The position numbers and the translations under genes were made by a program. The notes beneath the pieces are model-generated. The model did not search any database, was not told where the DNA came from, and was given only the letters and a program-made list of their open reading frames with translations. This document shows positions 55,328 through 64,000 of a stretch of 64,000 bases of DNA, one piece after another; positions within the stretch are counted from its first letter, which is position 1; every line of letters begins with the position of its first letter. Source of the DNA: JACRCT01 sp049841135 (GTDB lineage Bacteria > Myxococcota > Myxococcia > Myxococcales > UBA5297); the NCBI GenBank assembly GCA_049841135.1, contig JASGHK010000004.1, positions 2,232,001 through 2,296,000 on the forward strand, written 5' to 3'.

Positions 55328-56237
55328 ATGCGCCCGACCATGGAACTGCTCAACAAGCTCGTCGTCGCCTCCATCCCGCTGGTTCCCCTGCCCGTCGTCC
55401 GCCGCATGGCTTCCCGCTACATCGCCGGCGAGACGCTGGACGACGCCGTCCGGACCGTCCGCGCGCTCCAGGCCGAGGGCGCCTGCGCCACGCTCGACGT
55501 GCTCGGCGAGGACGTCACCGCCAAGGAGCAGGCCGTCACGCAGCGCGACGAGAGCATCCGCACGCTCGAGGCCATCGCCCGCGAGAAGATTCGACTCCAA
55601 CCTGTCGCTCAAGATCACCTCGCTCGGCCTGAAGATCGACCCGCGCTTCTGCGACGAGAACGTCCGCGCCATCCTGAGGGTCGCCGACCGGCTGGGCGTC
55701 TTCGTCCGGGTCGACATGGAGGACTCCTCCTGCACGACGGACACGCTCGAGCTCTACAAGGCCTGGAACCGGGACTTCCCGAAGACCGGCATCGTGCTTC
55801 AGGCCTACCTCAAGCGCACCGAGGCCGACGTCGCGGCGCTGCCGCGCGCGACCAACTACCGCCTGGTCAAGGGCATCTACCGCGAGCCTGCCGAGATCGC
55901 CCTGCAGGGCCGCGAAGAGGTCCAGCAGAACTTCCTCGGCTTGCTGCGGCAGATGTTCGAGGGCGGCAGCTACGTCGGCATCGCCACCCACGACGAGGTG
56001 CTGGTCGACGGCTCGCTCAAGATCGTCCAGGAGCTGGGCCTGCCCCGCGACCGCTACGAGTTCCAGATGCTGCTCGGCGTCCTGCCCGAGCTTCGGCGCC
56101 GCATCCTCTCCCAGGGCCACAAGCTGCGCGTCTACGTGCCCTTCGGCGCGAGCTGGTACGGCTACTCGACGCGGCGCTTCAAGGAGAACCCCACGGTCGC
56201 CGGCTACGTCTTCCGGGCCCTCTTCCACCGGGGCTAG
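55328..56237 (+). CDS. Proline dehydrogenase (monofunctional), with one-base frameshift
   Basis: This FAD enzyme oxidises proline to pyrroline-5-carboxylate. The first 88 residues (AGETLDDAVRTVRALQAEG, CATLDVLGEDV) are in one frame. The rest (SNLSLKITSLGLKID, VFVRVDMEDS, RLVKGIYREP, GIATHDEVLVDGS, RVYVPFGASWYGYSTRRFKE) is in the next frame. Removing one base near 55586-55592 restores 302 residues, the normal size for the PutB/FadM type with no P5C dehydrogenase attached. The FAD/substrate-site segments are complete, so the break is likely an assembly artefact. If the break is real, only an N-terminal fragment would be made. Confidence 0.88.
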
Positions 56238-56399
56238 AAGCGGGAGTCCCACGTCCGATCCAGGCGCGGGCGGGACTGCTAAAGATAGGCAGCTACTTTG
56301 TGACATGAAGCGCGACGAGCCTGGCCCCTTGTCACCTACAGGGCGCCCGGGCGTACCCTTCTTGCTCGTGGGTTCAACCAGCCTTTCGCGGAGGGTCCC

Positions 56400-56891
56400 A
56401 TGAGAGCGTCCGTCGTCCTCGCCGTCGCGCTGCTGCTCACCGTTCTCCCCAGCCCGGCGCACGCTGGAAAGCTGATCAGCGTCGAGCTGAACAACGCCGA
56501 CATCCACAGCGCCATCCGCATCGTCGCCGAGGTCAGCCGGCTCAACTTCGTCGTCGACGAGCAGGTCAGCGGCAAGGTCACCCTGAAGCTGCGCAACGTG
56601 CCCTGGGAGGACGCGCTCACCGCCATCCTGCGCTCGAAGGACCTCGGCCAGGAGCGGGCCGGCACCATCGTCCGCATCGCGCCCAACCGGAAGCTCCTCG
56701 AGGAGAAGGAGACCGCGATCCGCCTCGCCAACGCCGAGAAGCTCGCCAAGCCGCTCAAGACACGCATCATCCCGGTGAACTACGCCCGGGCGGAGGACAT
56801 GGCCGCCATCATCAAGGGCACGCTGACCGAGCGCGGCACGGTCGTCGTCGACCACCGGACCAACACGCTGATCGTTCGCGACATCGAGTAG
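56400..56891 (+). CDS. Secreted protein with STN / secretin N-domain only (mini PilQ/GspD-like)
   Basis: This is a 163-residue protein with a signal peptide cleaved near PAHA-GKL. Residues ~25-95 match the secretin/TonB short N-terminal domain (ISVELNNADIHSAIRIVAEV, NFVVDEQVSGKVTLKLRNVP, WEDALTAIL). Residues ~115-163 match a secretin N1-type domain (RIIPVNYARAEDMAAIIKG, VVVDHRTNTLIVRDIE), as in PilQ. It stops there; the KH-rich N2 domain and secretin barrel are missing. An inverted repeat GTGACA/TGTCAC at 56300-56335 lies upstream. It is convergent with the helicase-like gene, whose stop is 10 bp away. It may act as a periplasmic accessory or inhibitor of a secretin, which is inference. Confidence 0.72.
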   Translation: MRASVVLAVALLLTVLPSPAHAGKLISVELNNADIHSAIRIVAEVSRLNFVVDEQVSGKVTLKLRNVPWEDALTAILRSKDLGQERAGTIVRIAPNRKLLEEKETAIRLANAEKLAKPLKTRIIPVNYARAEDMAAIIKGTLTERGTVVVDHRTNTLIVRDIE

Positions 56892-56901
56892 GTGCGAAGC
56901 G

Positions 56902-59900
56902 TCAGCTCGCCTTCTCGGCCGGCTTGGCGTCGTCCTCGTACACCACCGCATCGCCCGCCTTGAGCAGTGCCGGGTCGAGGAGCTCGCACAGGACGCGCTC
57001 CGCCTCCTTGCGCGACGGCGTGCGCGCACCCAGGTCGCCGAAGCCACTGTGGCACTCGGGGATCTGTACGCAGGTCGGGCAGCCGCCCGGCTTGCGGCAC
57101 GTGCAGCCGCGGACGATCGCCAGCGACAGCGAGGCCAGCGCCCGGACGGCCTCCAGCGTCACCGCCTCCGCGAAGCCTCCGCCTCCTGGATGGAGATCGA
57201 CGAGGGCAATGGCCGGCTCGCCGCCATAGCTCAGGTCCATCACCTCCAGGTCGTCGGGCCCCGCCCGCAGCACCGCCGGCAAGCAGACGCGGAAGAGGTG
57301 GACGATGGCGTGCAGCGCCGACTGCGGCACGTTCCAGCCCGCCTGCGCCGGGAACGCCAGCACCGCGGCCCGGCCCTCGTGGACGCCGTCGATGACCTCC
57401 GGGTAGAGCGCGGCATCGGTGACCGCGCCCTGCTGCACGTTGCGGAAGCCTTCGAATCCGCTCGCGGATGCGCGCCCGCGGCCAGGTCAGCGAGAACTCA
57501 CGCCCGGCCAGGGCCCGCCGGGCGGCGGCCCGGCGCTCCCCGTTCGGCGCCACCCGCGAGTCGGTCTGCACTCGCCGCCGGTCGGGCAGCGTCTCCAGCT
57601 CGAATCCGCTTGACCGGGACCGCGAAGACCTCACGCGTCTCCAACTCGGCCAGGAGCACGCCGTGCTCGCGCCGCTCCTGGTCGGCGATGGGCAGCACGC
57701 GATAGCGGCGCCCATCCCGGTGGAGGATCCGCTCGGGGAACGCCGCCGCCAGCGCACGGTCCGCCGGGACGAACGCGACCGGCGCTCCGGTGGCCCGGTC
57801 CTCGACGGCGAGCGCCTTGCCCACGATGCCCAGGGTCAGCTCGCCGTGCGGCTGGGCGCGGCGGGCGCGGACGAACTCGCGGCGGCGGACCTCGCAAGCC
57901 TCCGCGTCGATCTCGCAGCGCTCGCCGCGCGCCACCGACGGCATCGAGTCGAGCGCCGCCTTGACCGCGGAGGAGCCGAACGCGGCGTCGAGCGCGTCGG
58001 CGGGCCACTCGACTTCCACGACCGCGCAGCGCGCGTGGTCTCGCGCCACCTGCTCGCTGCCTCCGCCGGCCACCAGCTTCGGCGCGAGGAGCTTCTCGGT
58101 CAGCCCCGAGCCCTTGGCTCCCGGCAAGAGCCGCGAGAGCGGGTCCGGCATGCCCATCCAGAAGGCCACCACCGGGGATTCGACCTTGGCTTCGCAGCCG
58201 ACGTGCCGGAGCATCAGCGGGAGCTGCGCCACGCAGGCCGCGTCGGCGCGAACCAGCACCGCCTGGGCCGCGCGCGGCTCCACCTTCTGCTTCGCGGCCG
58301 AGTGCCCCAGCAGCTCCTCGAGGCCCCACGCGAACCACGGCACCCCCAGCCGCTCCAGCGCCGCCGCCGCTTCGTCGACCGCGGGCGGCGAGCCATCGGC
58401 GCGCGTGAGCCAGACGTGCCGCAGCGGAGCCAGCGGCGCCCCGTCGAGCTCCTCGCCCACGAGCGTCACGCGCTGGGCGGCTACCCGCTCGGCGAGCTTG
58501 GCGACGTCCGGCGAGACCGGGTCGGCCAGCAGGAGCAGCCGCGGGCCCCTCGCCGAGCTTGGCTCTCTCTCAAAACCCCGCCTGCCGGCCACCAGCGCCG
58601 CGGGCCCCGCCGCCTCGCGCGCCACCCGCCGCAGCCGGGCCAGCAAGAACGCCAGGTGATCGGCGGACGGCCCCTGGTACGCCTCCACGGCGGTCACCGC
58701 CACCAGCTCGAGCGAGCGTAGGAAGAAGCGGTAGCGGCCGCAGTCGCCCAGGAGCTTGCGGTGCACGTCGGCGGCGCTGGCGAAGACCATCGACGGCTGC
58801 ACCTTGTCCAGGTCGAGCTGCTCGCGGCCAGAGAGGACCAGCGACGGCACGTTCCAACGCCAGTGCGCGTGCTCGCTGCGCGAGCGGAACAGCGCGTGCG
58901 CCCGCTCGGCCTCGGCCGTGTCGCGGCACAGGTAGAGCACCGATGCGCCCTGGGCCAGCACTGCGTGCATCGCCAGCGCGTCGCGCACCACCTTGCGCCC
59001 GCTCGAGGGAGGCGTGAACAGCGCCACGTGCTCGCCGGCGAAGTAGGCCTCGACGACCTTGGCCTGGTGCCGGTACAGCCCGGTCACGCCCAGCGCGGCG
59101 AGGATCTCGTCGAACAGCTCCGCGCTGGGGACCTTGGGCTTCTCGCATGCCGCCGCCGCCCGGTCCTGGGCGCAGGCGACGAACGCCGTGGCCGAGAGCG
59201 CCCGCGCGGTGTCGTCCTCGATCTTGTGGCTCGCAGCCCCCGAGCCCTTGGCCTTGGCGGCCTCGTCCTGGCCCTCGTCCTTCTTCTCCTCGGCGGGCGG
59301 CGGCTCGAGCGCGTGCTTGGCGGCGTCGCGCAAGCCTCGGGTGACGAGCGCGGCGGCAATCCACAGCGCCGGCGGGAGGTGCCCCACCACCGCCGCCAGC
59401 GAGCCGATTCCCAGAATGCCGTAGAGGGCCAGCGCCAGCGGGTGCGCCCACAGCCCGAACCGCTTCTCCGGGCCGCGGTCGCCCCACAGGCCAGCCCAGC
59501 GCATCAGGCCGTTGGCCTCGGTCTTCAGGTCGAAGACGAACGGCCCTCCCCAGCGGAAGAGCGCCGCGTACAACCCGAGCGCGAACGTGCCGACCAACGA
59601 GAGCACCACCGCCGACGGCAGCGTCGCCAGCAGCAGGTCGGGCCCGACCGGACCCGCGTTGTCCTTCACCAGCAGCGCCGGCGAGAAGACGGAGAGGAGG
59701 CTGCGCTCTAGGGCCCCGCCCGCGGCAAAGTTGGCGGCCGAGAGCAGGACCAGCGGGACGCCGACGAACAGCGACGCGCTCAGGCTGGCGGCGCCCCACG
59801 GCTTGCCCGCGGCCTCCAGCGCGCGGCGTGTGGCGCGCAACCCGTGGAGCATGGGCAGGACGGCGGCGACGAGGAACGCGAGACACAGGACCCAAGGGTT

Positions 59901-59984
59901 CCAGTCGGCGGCCTTGGCGAGCGCGGCGAGCAGCAGGCCGATCTGCCCACGCAGCGCGGTGATGAAGTCGAGGCCGCGCTGCAT
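56902..59984 (-). CDS. Membrane-anchored MrfA/YprA-type (DUF1998) helicase-like protein with degenerate ATPase motifs; two one-base frameshifts
   Basis: Corrected for two extra bases (near 57602-57605 and 57454-57457), this is 1026 residues. Residues ~25-215 hold four or five TM helices. A charged linker (PPPAEEKKDEGQDEAAKAKG) follows. From ~300 the chain follows DUF1998 helicases: LYRHQAKVVEAYFAGEHVALF, where the expected TPTASGK(S/T) is TPPSSGRKV; then LVAVTAVEAYQGPSADHLAF (~424) where the family has VxDExHxYxGxxGxHxA. So the Walker A Lys context and the DEAH acids look lost. The C-terminal DUF1998 part is well preserved (LVDLHPGGGGFAE; Cys at 960, 962, 968, 971, 977 in CTCRKPGGCPTC...C). 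It probably binds zinc and may bind nucleic acid but not hydrolyse ATP. Its ATG overlaps the stop of the next gene (TGATG arrangement). Confidence 0.72.
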
Positions 59985-62380
59985 CAGGAGGCCTCCCCGT
60001 CGGGCTCGAGCAGCTTGAGCGAGCGGCGCGCGATGTCACGGGTGGCGATGAACAGGTGCATGCGCCGCTCGTCGGCCGCCTCGCGCACCGTCCAGCGCCG
60101 CGTCAGGTCCTCGCCGCGCAGCACCGCCTCGACCTCGGCGCGCGAGTCCTTGGGGACGTAGGCGACGTACGTGGTCGACCGGCCCTCGTTGTCCACCCCC
60201 AGCTCGAGCGGCACGGTCAGCTTGCTCGCCAGCTGGCGCAGGAACTCGGAGGCGCGGCCGCGGGTCCCCCCGGCCCAGGCGGAGCTGGAGGTGGTGGGCT
60301 CGGCGAACGGCCGCAGGCGCGTCAGGTCCGGACACAACCGCTGGGCGAAGCTCAGCAGCGTGGACCGGTCCGCGCCATCGCCACCCCGCCAGCGCTCGGG
60401 CCCGGCGGAGGTCTCGTCGACGAAGCGCTGGGCGAGGACGGCGGCGTTCTGCGGCTTGGCCTTGGCCTCGTAGATGGCGGCCATGTCTGCGCCGGAGAGC
60501 AGGCCCCGGAAGAGGATTCCGCCCGCCCCTGCCGCGCCGTCGCCCACCTGGGCGCGGAGGTCCTCGGCGAGGCGATCGCGGCTCTTCTGCAGCGAGGCGC
60601 ACGAGGCCTCGAGCAGCGCCTTCTCCCCTTCCACCCGCGCCCGCAGGTGCGCCGCCACTCGCGCGCTCCACAGGTCCTGCGAGTAGGCGACGCGCTTGGC
60701 GAAGTAGCGCTCCAGGTCGCCGTAGTGCTCGCGGGCCGCCCGCCGCAGCTCCTCGAAGCGCGCGAGCAGCGCCCGGTGCTCGGCTCGGTAGTGCCGCACC
60801 AGGGTGAAGGCCACCCAGGCCGCGGCGATGAAGCCGGCCCAGAGCGCGACGAACGGCCAGCCGACGAGGTAGGCGGTCCAGCCCTCGGGGGTCACGTCGG
60901 CGGCGTCGATGGGGATCCGCTCGCTGGCGGTGAAGCGCCAGGCGAAGCGCGTGACGCCCGCCAGGAAGACGGTCATCAGGCCGGTGGCGGCCAGGCCCCA
61001 GCTCGCCATCCGGAAGAGGCGCGGCCGCCGCTCCAAAGCCTCGTGCGCGGCGCGCTCGGCCTCCTTGAGCCGCTTGGGCTCGGGCAGCTTCGGCAGGTCG
61101 GGCCTGTTGACGGCCCGCTTGCTCGCGTCGTCGAGGCGCTCGAGACGGCTCTGCAGCGCCTGGAGGCGCAGCCGCGCCCGCTCCGCCCCCGCCGGCGACT
61201 CCTTGAGGCAGCGGGCGATCTCGTCCTCGACCGCCTTCTCGGCCTTGGTGAGGACGTCGAGCCCGCCGGCGTCCACCAGCCGCGCCGCCGCCTCCATCCG
61301 GAAGCCCTCGATGTCGGCGCGCTGCCGGTCTGCGCTGTCGAGCGCGCCTGCGACGTACGGCGAGAGCAGCGCCGAGACCTCCTCGGGCGACTCCTTCCAC
61401 TCCGGGTCGCGCAGGGTCAGCGCGGCCCGGTCGAGCTTGAGCTCGTCGGCGATGGGCTTGTCGTAGGTGCCGCGGGAGAGCGCCTGCGCGAGCACGGCCT
61501 CCGGAGAGAGCCGCTTGGCCGCGCTCTCGGCGTCGGAGACGGCGTCCTGCTCCTCGAGCATCGCCTCCGCCATCTCCAGCGCGATCCGGCCGGCGCAGTA
61601 GCGCTCCAGCGGCCGGGTGTCGAACTCGAGCGTCGCGCAGGCGAAGGTGGCGAACGGCGCCACCGCCTCGCCGTCCTGCTCGACCAGGCTCTTGAGCGCG
61701 TCCTCGTGGTGGCGCAGCCCGGAGAAGAGGACCAGGTGGAGCCAGGCGGCGACGCTGCGCACCACCTCGTCGGGCGAGAGGACGTAGCGCGCGCACTGGT
61801 CCTCGACCAGGTAGACCGGGGCCAGCGGCCGGCGGCGCTCGTCCTTGGCGCGCGCCAGCGCGTCGAGCCCGTCGACCGCCTCGCGGACCTCGGCCCGGCC
61901 GCGCACCGCCCGCGGCAGCGCGAGCACCGGGCAGACGGTGAGACGGCCACCGGTGCCGGCGAAGATGGGCCGGAAGGCCTCACGGAGCCGGAGGCCGATC
62001 CGCTCGCACAGCACGGGCACCCGCGGCGCGGCGCCGGCCTCCGAGAGATCGGCGAGGAGCAGGACGTCCAGCCGCGGCGGGCGGGCGTCGCTGGCGCCGG
62101 TGGTCTCGACGCGCTGCTTGAGGTCGAGCAGGCGGCGCGCGACCGCGTGGACCTCGTCGAGCAGCACGCCGAGCGAGGCCTCGTCGTGAACGTCCGTCTC
62201 CTGCGCAGAGAGCGCGGCTCGCAGCACCACGAGGTTGGGCGGAACCCCCTCGACGGAGCTCGGAGGCCCCTCGACGGAGCTCGGGGTGAGACGGTGGTCG
62301 CGCACGAGCAGCGCGCAGACCTCGCGCCCGAAGGCGCCCAGGCCCAGGACCAGCGTCGGGTTGGCGAGCGGCTCGCTCAA
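59984..62380 (-). CDS. Two-TM protein with N-terminal glycine-rich GxGxxG loop, in tubulin-like operon
   Basis: The product is 798 residues with no signal peptide. It starts with a Rossmann/tubulin-like strand-loop TLVLGLGAFGREVCALLV (residues 9-26), as in the nucleotide-binding start of tubulin-like (Tubulin_2) or Rossmann proteins. The first ~250 residues are alpha/beta (RLDVLLLADLSE, RLTVCPVLALPRA, LAPVYLVEDQ). A long helical, coiled-coil-like region (~310-430) leads to two TM helices (~452-475 and ~500-522) and another helical region. The final ~150 residues are alpha/beta. I do not recognise the whole. A GGTGSG tubulin T4 loop is not visible. It is in tight operon with the helicase-like gene (1-base overlap) and follows the tubulin-like gene by 30 bp. 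Confidence 0.6.
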   Translation of the reverse strand: MSEPLANPTLVLGLGAFGREVCALLVRDHRLTPSSVEGPPSSVEGVPPNLVVLRAALSAQETDVHDEASLGVLLDEVHAVARRLLDLKQRVETTGASDARPPRLDVLLLADLSEAGAAPRVPVLCERIGLRLREAFRPIFAGTGGRLTVCPVLALPRAVRGRAEVREAVDGLDALARAKDERRRPLAPVYLVEDQCARYVLSPDEVVRSVAAWLHLVLFSGLRHHEDALKSLVEQDGEAVAPFATFACATLEFDTRPLERYCAGRIALEMAEAMLEEQDAVSDAESAAKRLSPEAVLAQALSRGTYDKPIADELKLDRAALTLRDPEWKESPEEVSALLSPYVAGALDSADRQRADIEGFRMEAAARLVDAGGLDVLTKAEKAVEDEIARCLKESPAGAERARLRLQALQSRLERLDDASKRAVNRPDLPKLPEPKRLKEAERAAHEALERRPRLFRMASWGLAATGLMTVFLAGVTRFAWRFTASERIPIDAADVTPEGWTAYLVGWPFVALWAGFIAAAWVAFTLVRHYRAEHRALLARFEELRRAAREHYGDLERYFAKRVAYSQDLWSARVAAHLRARVEGEKALLEASCASLQKSRDRLAEDLRAQVGDGAAGAGGILFRGLLSGADMAAIYEAKAKPQNAAVLAQRFVDETSAGPERWRGGDGADRSTLLSFAQRLCPDLTRLRPFAEPTTSSSAWAGGTRGRASEFLRQLASKLTVPLELGVDNEGRSTTYVAYVPKDSRAEVEAVLRGEDLTRRWTVREAADERRMHLFIATRDIARRSLKLLEPDGEAS
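62247..62288 (-). repeat. 21-bp in-frame tandem duplication
   Basis: CCCTCGACGGAGCTCGG occurs twice 21 bp apart and encodes SSVEG-PP-SSVEG in the N-terminal domain of the two-TM protein. It falls in a likely surface loop and may vary in copy number between strains. Confidence 0.6.
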
Positions 62381-62410
62381 CGAGGTCTCCCGGCTCGGCT
62401 CGGCAGCCGG

Positions 62411-64000
62411 CTACCCGAGCTTCACCCGGTGCTCGTCGGCCAGCTTGCGGATCGCCTCGAGCTCCCGGGAGTAGTGCTCCTTCTCCTCGGGGAGGTCGGT
62501 CGCGCGGCGCAGCGCCTCGATCCCCTCGCGGGCCTTGCCGAGGAGCTTGGCCACCTCGTCGTGCCGGCGCTCGTCGACGAGCTTGCCCAGCGCCTTTCCT
62601 GCCTCGCCGGCCAGCCAGGCCTTCACGTCGGCGTGCAGCGAGAGGTACGCCTCGAAGGCGCGGTCGCGGAAGCGGTGCAGCGGCCGGTCCTTGGCCGGGT
62701 CCGCCACCACGTAGCCCTCGGGCCGCAGCTTGATGTGCTCGAAGACCAGGCCCAGCACGAAGGTCTTCAGGTCCTTCTCGCGCGCCGCGCGCTGGCTCTC
62801 GGCGGCGGCGGCGGCCAGGCGCTTCTCACGCCAGGCCTTCTTGGCCCGCTCGCCCTTGAGCGAGTCGAGGTCCACGTCGAACAGGCCCTCGCCGGGCGCG
62901 CGCTCCCACTCCTGGTCCACGTGCAGCGGGATGTCCGGGACCTTGGGGCCCTCGGGCGGCGGCCAGGGCTTGCCGCGGGAGAAGCTCGTCGGCCTGCACC
63001 ACGCGGTAGCGCTTCGCGTACTCGGTCACGGTGCGCACCGAGTGGAGCGTGACGCCCAGCTTGGCGCTGTAGAAGACGATCCGGTGCGGGTCGGTGGTCT
63101 CGATGACGTTCTGCCGCTCCACCGGGTGGCTGGGCATGGCCGTCACGAACTGCCCCAGCGACTCGAAGTAGGGCTTGAAGGCCACCGCGAAGTTCTTGTC
63201 CGGCAGGTACTGGCCGCCCGAGTAGAGCGCGATGAACGGCTTGCACTTGCGGCCGGCGAACTCGAACTTGTCGGCCAGGTACCGGTCGACCTCGCGCTGC
63301 CCCACCCGCGTGCGCTCCTCGGCCACGGCCTGAGCCGTCGGCGGCGGCTTGCCCGGCTCGGCCAGCTTGAAGACCGCCAGCGCCGTGCGCGCCTCGAACT
63401 GCAGGCCCTCGTCCATGCGCAGGCCGCCCTGGCCCTGGTGGCCCAGGACGTCCTTGCGAAACCGGTCGCGGCCGAGCTGCACCAGCGCCTCGACGACGCG
63501 GGTGCGCATCTCGTCCTCGGTGACCGCGCCCTCGCTGGCGGCGCGCACCGCGTCGAGCGCGTTGGCGACGCCGGTGTCGCTGACCGCGCGCTCCCGGTAC
63601 AGGTGCTCCCAGTAGCGCTCGCCGGTCAGGTGGTTCTGGTAGACCTCGACGTCGAGGACGTACTCGTTGGCGGCGCCGCCGTGCTCGCGCTCGCCGCCGG
63701 CCTTGAGCAGCCGCTCCGCCTTCTCGGAGATCATCCGCTCGATGTCGTTGGCGCGGTCGAACAGGCCGCCGGCCTTGCGCAGGCGCGCCGTGATCTCCCG
63801 GATGATCTCCTCGTAGAAGCGGGCCAGCGCCTTGCTGCGGAACTGCTCGGCGCTCTTGCGCACCACCTCGGCGTGCCACGGCGCGAACTCGGCGACCACC
63901 GGCTTGTAGTCGCTGCCGACCAGGTCGCGCACCGTCTTGGGCGCGGTCTTGGCCAGCCGGTCGCGCTTCTCGGCGAAGGCCGACTCGACGTTGCCGGGGG
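62411..64000 (-). CDS. C-terminal part of a probable tubulin-like (Tubulin_2-type) protein, 5' end outside window, one frameshift
   Basis: The reading frame is open to the window edge, so the N-terminal GTPase-like part is not seen. An apparent extra base near 62981-62985 interrupts the frame; correcting it joins QADEL to SRGKPWPPPEGPKVPDIPLH. The visible ~530 residues are helical with segments such as NVIETTDPHRIVFYSAKLG, TLHSVRTVTEYAKRYRV and PLHVDQEWERAPG. That arrangement, the HRI-x-YS-x-LG strand followed by a 'lh-D-xxW' segment, is what I associate with the end of large bacterial tubulin-like proteins, but I cannot confirm it without the N-terminus. The last ~170 residues are charged helices. 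The next gene starts 30 bp downstream. Confidence 0.45.

Noticed and set aside
56902..57438. A separate small Cys-rich protein
   Set aside because: It is the DUF1998-like C-terminus of the helicase-like gene; two one-base corrections make one continuous 1026-residue frame.

Overview
This window is from a very GC-rich Gram-negative bacterium, most likely a member of the Myxococcota (former Deltaproteobacteria). The reasons are a Ser/Thr kinase with a C-terminal TPR sensor, a giant secreted protein ending in a MYXO-CTERM-type sorting tail with MopE-like Cys motifs, many lipoproteins with Asp-rich linkers, and the general codon style. I saw no rRNA, tRNA, CRISPR array, insertion sequence or phage gene.

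Layout. 1-4.1 kb: the 3' part of a kinase-TPR receptor and a lipoprotein with YD/RHS-like repeats. 4.5-7.8 kb: a leftward ribosome-maturation/RNA-turnover cluster (DUF503, rbfA, nrnA) preceded by an outer-membrane protein. 8.0-16.9 kb: a 2976-residue surface protein built of eight ~255-residue tandem units, a Cys-rich repeat block and a C-terminal anchor. 17.1-18.9 kb: an orphan nuoC-nuoD pair (nuoD frameshifted). 19.0-23.4 kb: a Uma2-type protein, small hypotheticals, a histone-deacetylase-family enzyme with a long extra C-terminus, and a Phd/VapC-type toxin-antitoxin pair with a palindromic operator candidate. 23.5-42.7 kb: a starch/maltodextrin utilisation locus. 42.9-51.3 kb: three polytopic membrane proteins (GT-C-like), gpsA, a hydrolase and hypotheticals. 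51.4-56.9 kb: a carboxylic-acid-reductase-like megaenzyme, proline dehydrogenase (frameshifted) and a mini-secretin-like protein. 56.9-64.0 kb: a leftward three-gene operon that is the most unusual part of the window.

The starch locus reads as one pathway. Four GH13 enzymes (two alpha-amylases, an isoamylase-type debranching enzyme and a divergent alpha-amylase), all predicted lipoproteins, and an eight-module lipoprotein would bind and cut starch at the cell surface. A beta-barrel porin would pass the oligosaccharides, and a MalE-MalF fusion, MalG and MalK would import them. No SusC/SusD pair and no recognisable regulator is present.

The operon at 56.9-64.0 kb encodes the C-terminal part of a probable tubulin-like protein, a 798-residue two-TM protein with an N-terminal glycine-rich nucleotide-binding-like loop, and a multi-TM protein fused to an MrfA/YprA-type (DUF1998) helicase fold. 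In the last, Walker A and DEAH-box residues are degenerate while the C-terminal Cys cluster is intact. I know of no characterised system with this composition and regard it as the best candidate for an undescribed one.

Seven single-base indels interrupt six otherwise good genes (nuoD, malF part, an amylase, proline dehydrogenase, the helicase-like gene twice, the tubulin-like gene). In the five genes that lie wholly inside the window, correcting them restores whole-codon-length reading frames, so assembly or base-calling errors are more likely than pseudogenes.
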